NCBI GenBank assembly: GCA_017447805.1
Contig: JAFSMR010000025.1
Span: forward strand, 1-49,074
Reading direction: 5' to 3'
From: Kiritimatiellia bacterium
GTDB taxonomy: Bacteria > Verrucomicrobiota > Kiritimatiellia > RFP12 > UBA1067
Length of the DNA stretch: 49,074 bases
The notes beneath the pieces are model-generated. The model worked only from the letters and a program-made list of their open reading frames with translations, did not search any database and was not told the DNA's origin. Position numbers and translations under genes: made by a program. Below are positions 17,697 to 25,293 of this stretch, piece after piece (within the stretch, counting starts at the first letter, position 1; each line of letters begins with the position of its first letter).

Positions 17697-19059
17697 GGTA
17701 TTGAAAGGAATAATTCTAGTAGGAATATTCTTGAGAATGATTCTATGGGCGTTTCAAGAATCTCCAGAGGGAGATGACGGGCAGAGGTATTTGAACGAAA
17801 GTATTAATATCGTTGAACACAATGTATTCTCTGTAGAAAGATCAGATAACCCGCAACCATCTGCGCATGATATGCCGTTATGGCCTGGCTTAATGGCAGT
17901 TGCTTATTGTGCGTCTAATCATTCTGTCAAAGCAACTCAATACATTGCTGGAGCTGTAAATATTATATTTGTTATCGGGAGTGTTTTGTTTTTAATCTCG
18001 ATGCTAAGAGCAAAGCCTTTTCATTTCAAGGATAAACAGCTGGCCGCATCGGCGGGCGTTTTGCTATTTATGCCAGAATCCATCATGTATTCATTATTCC
18101 ATATGCCCGACCAACTTGCTGTGTTTGCGCTTATTGGGGCATTATGGTTTTATTTCAGAACAATTTTCTATAGTTCGAAATATTTCATGGGGGCGGTTAT
18201 ACTATTTCTTGTATCAATATATGCCAAGCCTATATGCATACCGCTCGCATTTGCATTGTTAGCAGCTATTCCCTTTGTGAGGATACATGAATGGAAGAAG
18301 AATACTATAATTGCTTTCTCTGGCATGATAATAATTGTAGCTGGATTAATTCCCTGGGTGATGCGAAATAAGGTCGCTTTTGGCACTGCGGGTTTAACAT
18401 CGATTTCAGGAACGAATTTATACAGTTGTAATTGGGGGCGTCTTGTAGAAACACTTACTCCGGAAGAGCAAGAAGCAATAATCAAGCAGATGAATGAAGT
18501 TGAAGAAAATATTAGCGGCTATGATTTGATGAAGCGTTCCCAATTACAAGGAGAATACGCAAAACGCGAGCTTTTACGGCACATGAGAGAATATATTATT
18601 TATACGATTAAGAAACATCCACGATTATATGCAGGAACAGGTTCTGTTGCAATGCTTCGATATCTTGGTTTAGAAAGAATTTGCGATGCCTTGGATTCAA
18701 CATGGGGTTCAAATAATGCAAGGGGGGGTGCTCCTGTTTATGAAACTCCATATACGGCCACAGAAAAAGGGGTTGGGTTGGGATTGCAAATTTTTTCATG
18801 GTTGATATTATCATGCGGTTACATATTAGTTGTTGTAGGAGCATTTAAAGGTTTTAAGGCTGCAATGTCTTCTGATAAAGCAGAACGCTTTGATAAGATA
18901 ATAATCCTTCTGTGTCCCATATTGAGTCTTGTATTATTGGCTATAGTAATTGGACCTATTACGGCAACACGATATAGGTTCATAATGATTCCATTCTTTG
19001 CAATATTGGCAGGTTATGCTTTAAAATCGACCGATACAAACTTTAATAAGATACACTGA
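17683..19059 (+). CDS. GT-C type membrane glycosyltransferase (ArnT/PMT-like)
   Basis: 458 aa from the ATG at 17683, chosen because AGGAG stands 7 nt upstream; longer in-frame starts lie deep inside the previous gene. About ten hydrophobic segments are visible. The acidic pair Asp31-Asp32 in EGDDGQRY, after the first helix, is where GT-C enzymes keep their catalytic acid in the first external loop. Such enzymes take sugars from polyprenyl-phosphate donors, presumably supplied by the GtrA flippase encoded two genes upstream. Acceptor and sugar are unknown. It is AT-rich like its two partners and is the last gene of the island. Confidence 0.75.
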   Translation: MKGNKVLKGIILVGIFLRMILWAFQESPEGDDGQRYLNESINIVEHNVFSVERSDNPQPSAHDMPLWPGLMAVAYCASNHSVKATQYIAGAVNIIFVIGSVLFLISMLRAKPFHFKDKQLAASAGVLLFMPESIMYSLFHMPDQLAVFALIGALWFYFRTIFYSSKYFMGAVILFLVSIYAKPICIPLAFALLAAIPFVRIHEWKKNTIIAFSGMIIIVAGLIPWVMRNKVAFGTAGLTSISGTNLYSCNWGRLVETLTPEEQEAIIKQMNEVEENISGYDLMKRSQLQGEYAKRELLRHMREYIIYTIKKHPRLYAGTGSVAMLRYLGLERICDALDSTWGSNNARGGAPVYETPYTATEKGVGLGLQIFSWLILSCGYILVVVGAFKGFKAAMSSDKAERFDKIIILLCPILSLVLLAIVIGPITATRYRFIMIPFFAILAGYALKSTDTNFNKIH

Positions 19060-19130
19060 CGAATTGGCACCGTAGGATCCCTATAGTAACGCCATTTTGG
19101 CCGCCCTAACAATTTGGAGTCAGAAAACCC

Positions 19131-19158
19131 ATTAACGGTTTTTGTAAAATTCGTTAAT
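19131..19158. promoter_or_regulatory. Palindrome ATTAACG-N14-CGTTAAT
   Basis: Perfect 7-bp inverted arms (19131-19137 and 19152-19158). A second copy with nearly the same surrounding sequence (AAACC(C/T)ATTAACGGTTT) is at 47636-47661, with 12 nt between arms. The conserved flanks suggest a repeated operator or mobile element end, and no nearby regulator gene explains it. Confidence 0.5.
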
Positions 19159-19246
19159 AAGTTTGCGGTTTATTTCATGGACCAGGATTACTATGTGGAC
19201 ATAGCATGCGCAGTAGCGGTCTTGATGGTCTTTGCGATATCTTAAA

Positions 19247-19291
19247 TTCTCATTTTGGGAATTTAAGGACCTTCTATTCCCAAAATGGGAA
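19247..19291. promoter_or_regulatory. Tandem operator-like palindromes TTCCCA-N3-TGGGAA
   Basis: A perfect copy at 19277-19291 (spacer AAA) and a copy with one changed base at 19247-19261 (TTCTCA, spacer TTT) have centres exactly 30 bp apart, about three helical turns. A third copy, TTCCCACTTTGGGAA, lies in front of the gene at 48499. Same-face spacing and recurrence argue for binding by a dimeric regulator. Confidence 0.55.
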
Positions 19292-19373
19292 TACTGAGAA
19301 ACGGCCCAAATGCCGCTATTAGCGCAATTATGCGCCTATACCGGCGAGCCGCTTCGCTAAAAATACAGGTCAT
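19263..19373 (-). CDS. Possible 36-aa hydrophobic peptide
   Basis: Reading leftward from ATG 19373-19371, the frame encodes a basic N-terminus (EAARRYRR) and a hydrophobic segment (IIALIAAFGPFLSIPILGI), ending at 19263. It lies about 30 nt downstream of a good leftward promoter (19407-19435) and contains the palindrome 19277-19291. The ribosome-binding site is poor. It could be a small membrane peptide, a leader peptide or chance. Confidence 0.25.
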   Translation of the reverse strand: MTCIFSEAARRYRRIIALIAAFGPFLSIPILGIEGP

Positions 19374-19406
19374 TCTCGTTTCCACATTCTCAAATTCTAT
19401 GTTCGT

Positions 19407-19435
19407 ATTATAGCAGATTTTGCGGTGATTTTCAA
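19407..19435 (-). promoter_or_regulatory. Leftward sigma70 promoter in the pre-T3SS gap
   Basis: On the minus strand TTGAAA (19435-19430), 17 nt, TATAAT (19412-19407) with TG at the extended -10. This is as good a match as any promoter in the window, yet no substantial gene lies to its left before the 3' end of the GT-C gene. The transcript would cross the palindromes at 19247-19291. Confidence 0.55.
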
Positions 19436-19497
19436 TACGAGCTCGCAATTTTTTCATCATTTCGCGCCGGTGAGCCATACCGATTTGTGTAGGGCAT

Positions 19498-19660
19498 TAG
19501 GAATTAGGAATTAGGAATTAGAAATTAGGAGTGTAGAACATGTAGTTTTTTGGTTTTTAACCCGAGAGGCGCAGAGTACGCTGAGTCCTAATTCCTAATT
19601 CCTAACTACTAACTGCTAACTACTAACTGCTAACTACCAATTCCTAATTTCTAATTGATT
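19498..19660. repeat. Inverted blocks of TTAGGAA / TTCCTAA and TAACTGC repeats
   Basis: Left block (about 19498-19532) of GGAATTAG units; right block (about 19587-19655) of CTAATTC and CTAACTACTAACTGC units in the opposite sense. Together they can form a long imperfect hairpin. The same phrases appear in one orientation at 2214-2282. No gene is visible between 19436 and 19797. Confidence 0.7.
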
Positions 19661-19797
19661 TCTTGCTCGAAGGTAGCGTCAAAATTCTGACGGTGGTTTC
19701 GACCGTGCTCGAATAAAACAATTCCACTCTACGACTACGACTTCAACCTACAACTTATCTCAACCTCCCATGGCTATCATAAAAATTTTTCCAGCTA

Positions 19798-19827
19798 TTG
19801 CCATAGAGGGATGAAATATGATATAAT
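19798..19827 (+). promoter_or_regulatory. Promoter at the head of the type III secretion locus
   Basis: TTGCCA (19798-19803), 18 nt, TATAAT (19822-19827) with TG at 19819-19820 (extended -10). The start is expected near 19834, giving a leader of about 118 nt before the first T3SS gene. Housekeeping-type expression of the first genes is implied. Confidence 0.7.
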
Positions 19828-19951
19828 ACACCCATCTGAGAGACTATGCAAATGGCTTGGATAATGACGGTTTTCGGGCGAAAAGCTTGTGAAAACGCGG
19901 CAGAAAGAGGCCGTGTTGGGGGTATTTTGCGCAAAAAGGGGGGTTGGCGCA

Positions 19952-20326
19952 ATGGCTGAAGAGAGCAAGAAGAACTGGGAAACCGAGGAATATTTGGCTA
20001 AAATACGCCGAACAATAGCCGAATCTAGCCGTTTGGTGGATGAGGCGCGATTGCGTATAGCCGAGACCGACCGCATGCTCGAGAAACAGGGGCTTACGCG
20101 CGAGCAGGTAATGGGCTTTCAATTTACCGAAGAACAGCGCGAGGCGGTGAATCGCGAGCTCGCGCGGCAAGGAATGGAGCCGCTAGAGGAAGTCGAGAGC
20201 TACAACTATGGTGAGGCGCCTAGCCTGAGGGCAGAGGAATTTTCTGGCTACGAGGCGCCGATGGATAATGAAATCGAAGAGCGTCAAAGAAAATTTGGCA
20301 TGATGATGAAACCTTTTCAGATTTGA
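19952..20326 (+). CDS. Small helical protein, first gene of the T3SS locus
   Basis: 124 aa from ATG 19952 (preceded by AAAAAGGGGGG); a GTG further upstream would add 21 residues without a ribosome-binding site. It is strongly charged and helical: residues 1-50 form a likely coiled coil (TIAESSRLVDEARLRIAETD), then LTREQVMGF, and a C-terminal part with EVESYNYGEAP. No membrane segment is seen. Its position ahead of a coiled-coil protein, a SycD chaperone and two translocators is that of LcrG in Yersinia lcrGVH-yopBD, but I see no clear sequence similarity to LcrG. It may be a chaperone or regulator of the translocator genes. Confidence 0.75.
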   Translation: MAEESKKNWETEEYLAKIRRTIAESSRLVDEARLRIAETDRMLEKQGLTREQVMGFQFTEEQREAVNRELARQGMEPLEEVESYNYGEAPSLRAEEFSGYEAPMDNEIEERQRKFGMMMKPFQI

Positions 20327-20359
20327 CGTGTAGACAAAGCGAAGAAAGGAATATGTAAC

Positions 20360-21142
20360 ATGTCAATAGAGCTGAACATAGATAGGTCGAACGCGAAGAT
20401 AGCGAATACCGTGGGCGAAAGCGAGTTCAAGGGGTCGGGAGGAACGCAAAATGTTGCGAGCGCGTTATTTCCCGGCAAATCTGTAAATGTAGCAAGTGGC
20501 GCGGTTACAGATCTTGAGGCGCTTGTCGAAAGATTGAAGAACGAGCATGAAAAAGCGAAATTTTCGCTTTTGCTTACCTCGCTCAATGCCATTGGGCAAT
20601 CGCTTACGGACGCCGAAAAACGAGTCCTCGAAAAAGGCGTGGAGCTTGCCCAGACGCAGGAAGAGCTTTCGAAAGAACTGGAAAAGGCTAATGCGAAGCT
20701 TGATGCGGATGTCGCCGCCTCGGCAGTATTGCAGGCGAAGATAGATTCGCTTACAAAACAGATCGAGCAGGCGGTCGCCGACGGCAAGGCACACAACGAA
20801 CTCGTAAAAGAGCTTGAGAAGGTCAGGGCCGAGCAGGATGCGAAAGACGCGGCAATCGCAGATACGACGGGCAAAATCGCAGAAATCAAAAATCAGATAT
20901 CTACCACGAATACGCAGATAGCTTCGTTGTTGAAATCGATCGACGTAAACACCGCAAAGACGATCGCTAAGGAACTTTCGGCAATAGCGGAGCCAGATAC
21001 TGCGCAAAGGCCGGCGGAAGCGGAAAAGGAGGCGGAAAAGGAAGAAGAGACAAATCCTTTCGCGGCCATTCGCAATTCGCTCTCGAAGATCGAGCGCGAG
21101 ATTGCCGAGACGATTGAAGAAAACAGAACCGAGCTCGTGTAG
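20360..21142 (+). CDS. Coiled-coil protein at the tip-protein (LcrV) position; candidate secreted T3SS protein
   Basis: 260 aa. The N-terminus MSIELNIDRSN resembles the starts of the translocators downstream (M-x-I-x-hydrophobic-N), which suggests a shared secretion signal. Residues about 50-200 are an almost continuous coiled coil (heptads through QEELSKELEKANAKL and KELEKVRAEQDAK), followed by an acidic Glu/Lys stretch (about 215-232) and a terminal helix. No membrane helix is visible. The gene precedes the SycD-type chaperone as lcrV precedes lcrH, so a needle-tip role is a positional inference only; a coiled-coil effector or translocator partner is equally possible. Confidence 0.75.
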   Translation: MSIELNIDRSNAKIANTVGESEFKGSGGTQNVASALFPGKSVNVASGAVTDLEALVERLKNEHEKAKFSLLLTSLNAIGQSLTDAEKRVLEKGVELAQTQEELSKELEKANAKLDADVAASAVLQAKIDSLTKQIEQAVADGKAHNELVKELEKVRAEQDAKDAAIADTTGKIAEIKNQISTTNTQIASLLKSIDVNTAKTIAKELSAIAEPDTAQRPAEAEKEAEKEEETNPFAAIRNSLSKIEREIAETIEENRTELV

Positions 21143-21187
21143 AGCGAAATGGGATAAACATTTAAGAAAAAAGGAGACAGAGAGAAT

Positions 21188-21676
21188 ATGGAAAAGATTA
21201 CTGAACAGCAAATCGCCGAAGCGGCGAAGAAATTCGTCAAAGATGGCGCAACGCTAAAGGAAATCAAGGGCGTATCGAACGATGAGCTCGAAGCGGTGTA
21301 TTCGCTCGGGTTTGGCTATTACCAGACCGGTAGATTTTCGGATGCCCAGAAGCTATTCGAATTTCTCGTGCTTTTCGACCATTTGAGCGCAAAATATTGG
21401 TTTGCCCTCGGCGCAGTTCAGCAGGCCCAGAAGGATTACCAGAAGGCGATAGCCAGCTACGGCTACTCGTCGTTCCTCGATCTCGAGAATCCGAAGCCTC
21501 AGCTTCATGCGGCGGAGTGCTATCTCGCGCTTGGCGACAAGGAGAACGCGGCGAGCGCGATTATGGCGCTAGAGCAATACGCGCCGCAGGGCACGGAGCT
21601 AGGGCGCGAATACCGCGCGAAGGCCGCGGAACTCCGCAAGACCATCGGCGAAGATGCGTTCGAGGTGGAAGAGTAA
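21188..21676 (+). CDS. SycD/LcrH-type (class II) translocator chaperone
   Basis: 162 aa, the usual size. It consists of three tetratricopeptide-like repeats, with the diagnostic opening FVKDGATLKEIKGVSNDELEAVYSLGFGYYQTGRFSDAQKLFEFLVLFDHLSAKYWFALGAVQQAQKDYQKAI matching SycD/SicA/PcrH. These cytoplasmic proteins bind both hydrophobic translocators before secretion and often feed back on transcription. The genes for its presumed clients SctE and SctB follow directly. A strong AAGGAG precedes the ATG. A promoter-like motif shared with the 3' end of the locus lies after its stop. Confidence 0.92.
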   Translation: MEKITEQQIAEAAKKFVKDGATLKEIKGVSNDELEAVYSLGFGYYQTGRFSDAQKLFEFLVLFDHLSAKYWFALGAVQQAQKDYQKAIASYGYSSFLDLENPKPQLHAAECYLALGDKENAASAIMALEQYAPQGTELGREYRAKAAELRKTIGEDAFEVEE

Positions 21677-21720
21677 AAGGTGGAAGGTGGAAGGTTTAAA
21701 GTCTGAATGTTGAAAGTTTT

Positions 21721-21753
21721 GTGTAACCTTTGAGTAAGATATGTGTAAACAGG
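21721..21753 (+). promoter_or_regulatory. Promoter-like motif upstream of sctE, matched at 47011
   Basis: GTGTAACCTT-N10-ATGTGTAAACAGG. An almost identical element with exactly the same spacing (GTGTAACCTT-N10-ATGTGTATACAGG) lies at 47011-47043. Read as an ECF sigma promoter it is TGTAAC-N15-GTGTA; the AAC core in the -35 is typical of ECF promoters. Read as an activator site it is a direct repeat GTGTAA spaced 22 bp. It sits 54 nt before the sctE start in a 130-bp gap, the largest non-repeat gap in the front of the locus. Confidence 0.6.
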
Positions 21754-21806
21754 GCGAACAGCAAAACGATTAAACGAAAACCTTCAACGTAAAAAGGAAC
21801 TTGAAA

Positions 21807-22865
21807 ATGGCTATAGAACTTAACACGAAAGCGGCGGGGCTTGCTCCGAATATCACGGATGTGACGCTTCAATCCACAGAGACCTCGAAGTCGGCAGAAG
21901 CAAAGACCAAGGAGCTGATCAAAGATGTAGCAAAGATTCTCGCCGGTTCGAATGTTCGCGTATCATCCCCAACGGCCGGGGTCGACCAGACCGAGGGCAA
22001 GAGGACGAGCGGTTCGACAAATGTTCCGGCGCTAGATAACCCGGCAGACATCAAGCAGCTTGAGGCAAATCTCGAAAAGTTGCTCTCATACCTTCAGATG
22101 GATAACGAAGAGCGTCAGGCCGAGATGGCCAAAGACCGCATCGAAATCCAGAAGGATACACTAGACGCTGAGCGCAAAACGCGTAGCGAGAAGATCGAGA
22201 AATCTTTGAAAGATATGGATAAGGCGGCCGAGTCGCGCAAGGCGAGCAAGATATTCGGCTGGATTATGACGGCGCTAGCGGTCGTCGCGGCGGTCGTCGC
22301 GTGCGTCGCTACAGGCGGGCTTGCGGTAGGTCCCGTAATAGGCGCGGGTATAGCAATCGCATGCCAGGTCCTGAACGAAACAGGCGTGATGGATAAGATC
22401 GTCGACAAGCTCGCGAAGGGGTTAGAGAGTCTCGGCATGAGCAAACAGGCGGCGCAGATTCTCGCGCAGGTCCTCATTACTGCAGCGATTATGGCCGCTT
22501 CGCTCGGCGCTGGTTTCGCGGGCGGTGGCGCTTCAGCTGTCTCGACCCTCATAAAAGGCACGGCAGAGACGATGGATAAGGTTCGCGCGGCAATTGCGAT
22601 TGCGACCACGATCATTGGCATATCCTCGACGATTACCGGCGGCGTTGGCGCGTACCAAAGCTACAAGGCGGGCATGTCTCAGGCAGATGTCTCGGAAACC
22701 GAGAAGGTCATTGCCGCGCTCAAGCAACGTCTCGATGAATGCGAGGAAGAGCTCAACCAGATTCTGCAGATGCTCCAGAACGCAATCTCGCAGGTCGCGG
22801 AAATGCTCAGCTCGGCTACGGATACCTCGAATGAAATCGCCAACAACCTAGGAGCGATGGCGTAA
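21807..22865 (+). CDS. sctE: T3SS translocon protein SctE (YopB/IpaB-like)
   Basis: 352 aa from ATG 21807 (AAGGAA upstream; a TTG 6 nt earlier is less likely). The N-terminus MAIELNTKAAG is Ser/Thr-rich and unstructured, as for secretion signals. A coiled coil lies at about 75-145. Long hydrophobic regions at about 149-190, 214-240 and 262-284 are rich in Ala and Gly, and a C-terminal coiled coil occupies about 295-345. This is the layout of the large pore-forming translocator that inserts into the host membrane with SctB. It is encoded between its chaperone and SctB. Confidence 0.88.
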   Translation: MAIELNTKAAGLAPNITDVTLQSTETSKSAEAKTKELIKDVAKILAGSNVRVSSPTAGVDQTEGKRTSGSTNVPALDNPADIKQLEANLEKLLSYLQMDNEERQAEMAKDRIEIQKDTLDAERKTRSEKIEKSLKDMDKAAESRKASKIFGWIMTALAVVAAVVACVATGGLAVGPVIGAGIAIACQVLNETGVMDKIVDKLAKGLESLGMSKQAAQILAQVLITAAIMAASLGAGFAGGGASAVSTLIKGTAETMDKVRAAIAIATTIIGISSTITGGVGAYQSYKAGMSQADVSETEKVIAALKQRLDECEEELNQILQMLQNAISQVAEMLSSATDTSNEIANNLGAMA

Positions 22866-22902
22866 GGGGAGTCGAAAGTCGAGGAAAGAAAGGAGATTTG
22901 AA

Positions 22903-24738
22903 ATGAGCATACAAGTAAATACAGGCGCGAACGCGGTGAATTGGGATGCCTTGCTCAGCAAGATCGGCGAGGTAACGAAGACCGAGTCTACTGAAGGCGT
23001 GCATGGTGCGACGAGCGTTACGATTACTTCGAACGTAAACGGTGTAGAGACGCCAGTTACGATAAGGATACCGGACGACCTTGAGCTACCCGGCGAGGTA
23101 GACCAGGCCGCAATCGATTCGCTCTGCGACAAGCTCGCGGCAGATACGGGGCTGAATCTTTCGAAGGAGCAGATTGCCGAGTTCCGCTCGGCGCTAAATT
23201 CCGCTCTTCAGGAAGTGCTCGCTTCGGCGCCGTCCACTACTGGCGCAAAGTCTATCAAGGGCGCTATGTTCGACCTATATGCGTTAATGGCGCTACTGGT
23301 GGAAGTCGCGCAAAAGCAGCGCGATGCGACGCGCGAGATGAGACTTTCTGAAAACCTCTCCATTCAGAAGAGTATTTTGAATCAGGCTGATGCGCAGCGC
23401 AGCGCGGCGCTGACAGGCATGATCGGCGGCGCTATTTGTTGCGCGATGCAGGTAGGACTTACATTATATTCTTTTTCACAGCAGGCCAAAGCGTTCAATG
23501 CGCAGCTCGGCACAGAAAAGACCTCCGGCCTCGATGTCGCCGGGCAGAATGTCGATATGATCAAGGCCGCGAATACTCAGATCAACGCCGAAAATCAGCT
23601 TTCCAAAGTAAAGGCGGAAATTGGCGGGCAACCTTCGCTAACACAGGGTCAGAATATCAAGACCAAGGTCGAAAGCAATTTCAGCAACCAGCAGACGCAG
23701 GAGGCCAATTTGCGCTTCAATGAGGCCAAGGCCGCGGTGCAGGCCAAGACGGAGCTTTCCGGCAAGATGAGGCAATTGAGCTCGGATGCATTCATCAACG
23801 ATGTGACGAGCGATGTAGTCGCGCCGTTCGACGGTCCGGAAGTAACCGGCGTAAAGACTGCGGTCGCGAAGCTCGACGCGTTTAAGGCCGAGGCCGCAAA
23901 GCTTGATAACTTCCCGAACATGTCCGAGGCCGATAAGCAGTTCTTCATGGAAAAGAGCGTCAAGCCGTTCGACTCTCTCGGCATGGCCGACAAGGCCAAG
24001 TTGATGGATATCAAGATGCGCAATATGGGGCTCGACAATGTAAAACTCGGCGACAAGTCGCTCGTCGAACTTAAGGCAGATGTCAAGGCAGCGTTCGACG
24101 ATGCGATTACTACGGTGGAGAATCAGCTCGCGCCCAACGGCCAATTGAAGACGGAGCTGGATTTGGCGCGCGACAATCTGCGTGCACAGGTAAAGCTCAA
24201 CATCCAGAAGTTCGGAGATTCTTACGATGCCGCACTCAAGAACTACAACGAGGTATCCAAGACCGGCACAAAGACAGAGATCGAAGCCGCATCGAAGAAG
24301 CTCGATACTGCCGCGGGCGAACTCAAGTATGCGCGTGCGCTCGGATATTCCAAGCTCATGTCGCCGGATGTGACCGATGCGAAGACGCACCTCGCCGATG
24401 TCGAAGGTGCCCGCGCCAAGTACAATCAGGCGCATACGACGCGCGCCAACAGCGTAGACTACATAAAGGCCAGCAATGCCATCAACCGTGCGCAGGCGCA
24501 GAACAACCTCATCTCGGCTGTCGGCAGCTTTGGGCAGAGCTTTATCCAGAGCATCTCGCAATACCAGCAAGCCGAGGCGACGAAAGTTGGCGCCGAGCAG
24601 AAGAAGGCCGAAGAAGAACTCGATCAAACGCGCGACCTGTTCAATCAGGCCGAGGAACTCGTGAACAATATCGTGCAACTCATGAACGCCGTCCGTCAGG
24701 CGGAAATGCAGTCGATGAGAGACGCGATACAAGCCTGA
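22903..24738 (+). CDS. sctB: T3SS translocon protein SctB (YopD/IpaC/EspB-like), large form
   Basis: 611 aa, about twice the length of YopD (306). The N-terminal half has FDLYALMALLVEVAQKQRDATREMRL and a single membrane segment (about 168-192, SAALTGMIGGAICCAMQVGL), the typical SctB arrangement of amphipathic helix plus one membrane helix. The C-terminus (NLISAVGSFGQSFIQSISQYQQAEATK, and a heptad helix to the end) resembles SipC/IpaC tails. The extra length is a helical middle (about 230-520) rich in Ala, Lys and Asp with no recognised domain. It probably forms the pore with SctE. A strong AAGGAG precedes the ATG. Confidence 0.82.
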   Translation: MSIQVNTGANAVNWDALLSKIGEVTKTESTEGVHGATSVTITSNVNGVETPVTIRIPDDLELPGEVDQAAIDSLCDKLAADTGLNLSKEQIAEFRSALNSALQEVLASAPSTTGAKSIKGAMFDLYALMALLVEVAQKQRDATREMRLSENLSIQKSILNQADAQRSAALTGMIGGAICCAMQVGLTLYSFSQQAKAFNAQLGTEKTSGLDVAGQNVDMIKAANTQINAENQLSKVKAEIGGQPSLTQGQNIKTKVESNFSNQQTQEANLRFNEAKAAVQAKTELSGKMRQLSSDAFINDVTSDVVAPFDGPEVTGVKTAVAKLDAFKAEAAKLDNFPNMSEADKQFFMEKSVKPFDSLGMADKAKLMDIKMRNMGLDNVKLGDKSLVELKADVKAAFDDAITTVENQLAPNGQLKTELDLARDNLRAQVKLNIQKFGDSYDAALKNYNEVSKTGTKTEIEAASKKLDTAAGELKYARALGYSKLMSPDVTDAKTHLADVEGARAKYNQAHTTRANSVDYIKASNAINRAQAQNNLISAVGSFGQSFIQSISQYQQAEATKVGAEQKKAEEELDQTRDLFNQAEELVNNIVQLMNAVRQAEMQSMRDAIQA

Positions 24739-24795
24739 TGGCAGATGGGCAGATGGTCGGATGGGCAGATGGTCGGATGGGCAGAAAGGAGAGCA
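24739..24795. repeat. 8-bp tandem repeats, left boundary of the four-helix-bundle cassette
   Basis: Alternating octamers GGGCAGAT and GGTCGGAT start right after the sctB stop. The 29 bp at 24752-24780 are complementary, in inverted orientation, to 25237-25265 at about 25 of 29 positions. The same octamers, in the same orientation as here, return at 26516-26640. Confidence 0.75.
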
Positions 24796-25293
24796 TTGGC
24801 AAAGGTAGCTAGATTTGAAGATCTTGATGTGTGGCAGCTTGCAAGAGCCGTCACCCGCAAGATTTATGTGCTGACTCGCAAGGGTGGTTTCTTGCAAGAC
24901 TTTGGTTTGCGAGACCAGATTTGCAGAGCTGCCGTATCCATTCTCTCGAATATTGCAGAGGGTTTCGAGAGGCGTACAGACAAATCGATGCTACAGTTTT
25001 TGACCTTCGCAAAAGGTTCTGCCGGAGAGGTTCGTGCTCAACTTTACATTGCATTGGATATCGGATATATTTCGCAGGACGAGTTCGATTCTGTTTACGC
25101 AGACATTGTGCGTATTGGAAAGATGCTGACAAATCTTGTTCAGTATTATCGTAATGACATGCGCCCATACGCCGATCCGCCGATCCGACGATCCGACCAT
25201 GCGCCGATCCGACGATCCGACCATACGCCGATCCGACGATCCGACCATGCGCCGATCCGACCATCAGACGAAAGAAAGGAGCGGATGAAATGA
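24796..25293 (+). CDS. Four-helix-bundle protein of the 23S rRNA intervening-sequence family
   Basis: 165 aa from TTG 24796, chosen because GAAAGGAG precedes it; the upstream ATG would only add translated repeat DNA. Residues 5-120 show the family pattern: FEDLDVWQLARAV, LRDQICRAAVSILSNIAEGF and FLTFAKGSAGEVRAQLYIA, then GYISQDEF. These proteins were first found in intervening sequences of 23S rRNA genes (for example Leptospira, Coxiella), and also as stand-alone genes, with no settled function. The last 40 residues (repeats of IRRSDHAP) are simply translated DNA repeat. The stop overlaps the next start (ATGA). It is a foreign cassette within the secretion operon. Confidence 0.85.
   Translation: MAKVARFEDLDVWQLARAVTRKIYVLTRKGGFLQDFGLRDQICRAAVSILSNIAEGFERRTDKSMLQFLTFAKGSAGEVRAQLYIALDIGYISQDEFDSVYADIVRIGKMLTNLVQYYRNDMRPYADPPIRRSDHAPIRRSDHTPIRRSDHAPIRPSDERKERMK
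25174..25265. repeat. 24-bp tandem repeat, right boundary of the cassette
   Basis: Units of three octamers, GATCCGAC-GATCCGAC-CAT(G/A)CGCC, are repeated about three times. The segment 25237-25265 is the inverted partner of 24752-24780, so the transcript could close a long stem around the four-helix-bundle gene. The repeat lies inside that gene's 3' end. Confidence 0.75.

Noticed and set aside
19177..19245. 22-codon ORF MDQDYYVDIACAVAVLMVFAIS between two palindromes
   Set aside because: Hydrophobic and tempting as a small toxin, but it has no ribosome-binding site and no promoter; kept only as a note.
23638..24897. Long minus-strand ORF (419 codons) opposite sctB
   Set aside because: It mirrors the helical, Ala/Lys/Asp-rich sctB codons, lacks a ribosome-binding site, and runs against the whole operon.
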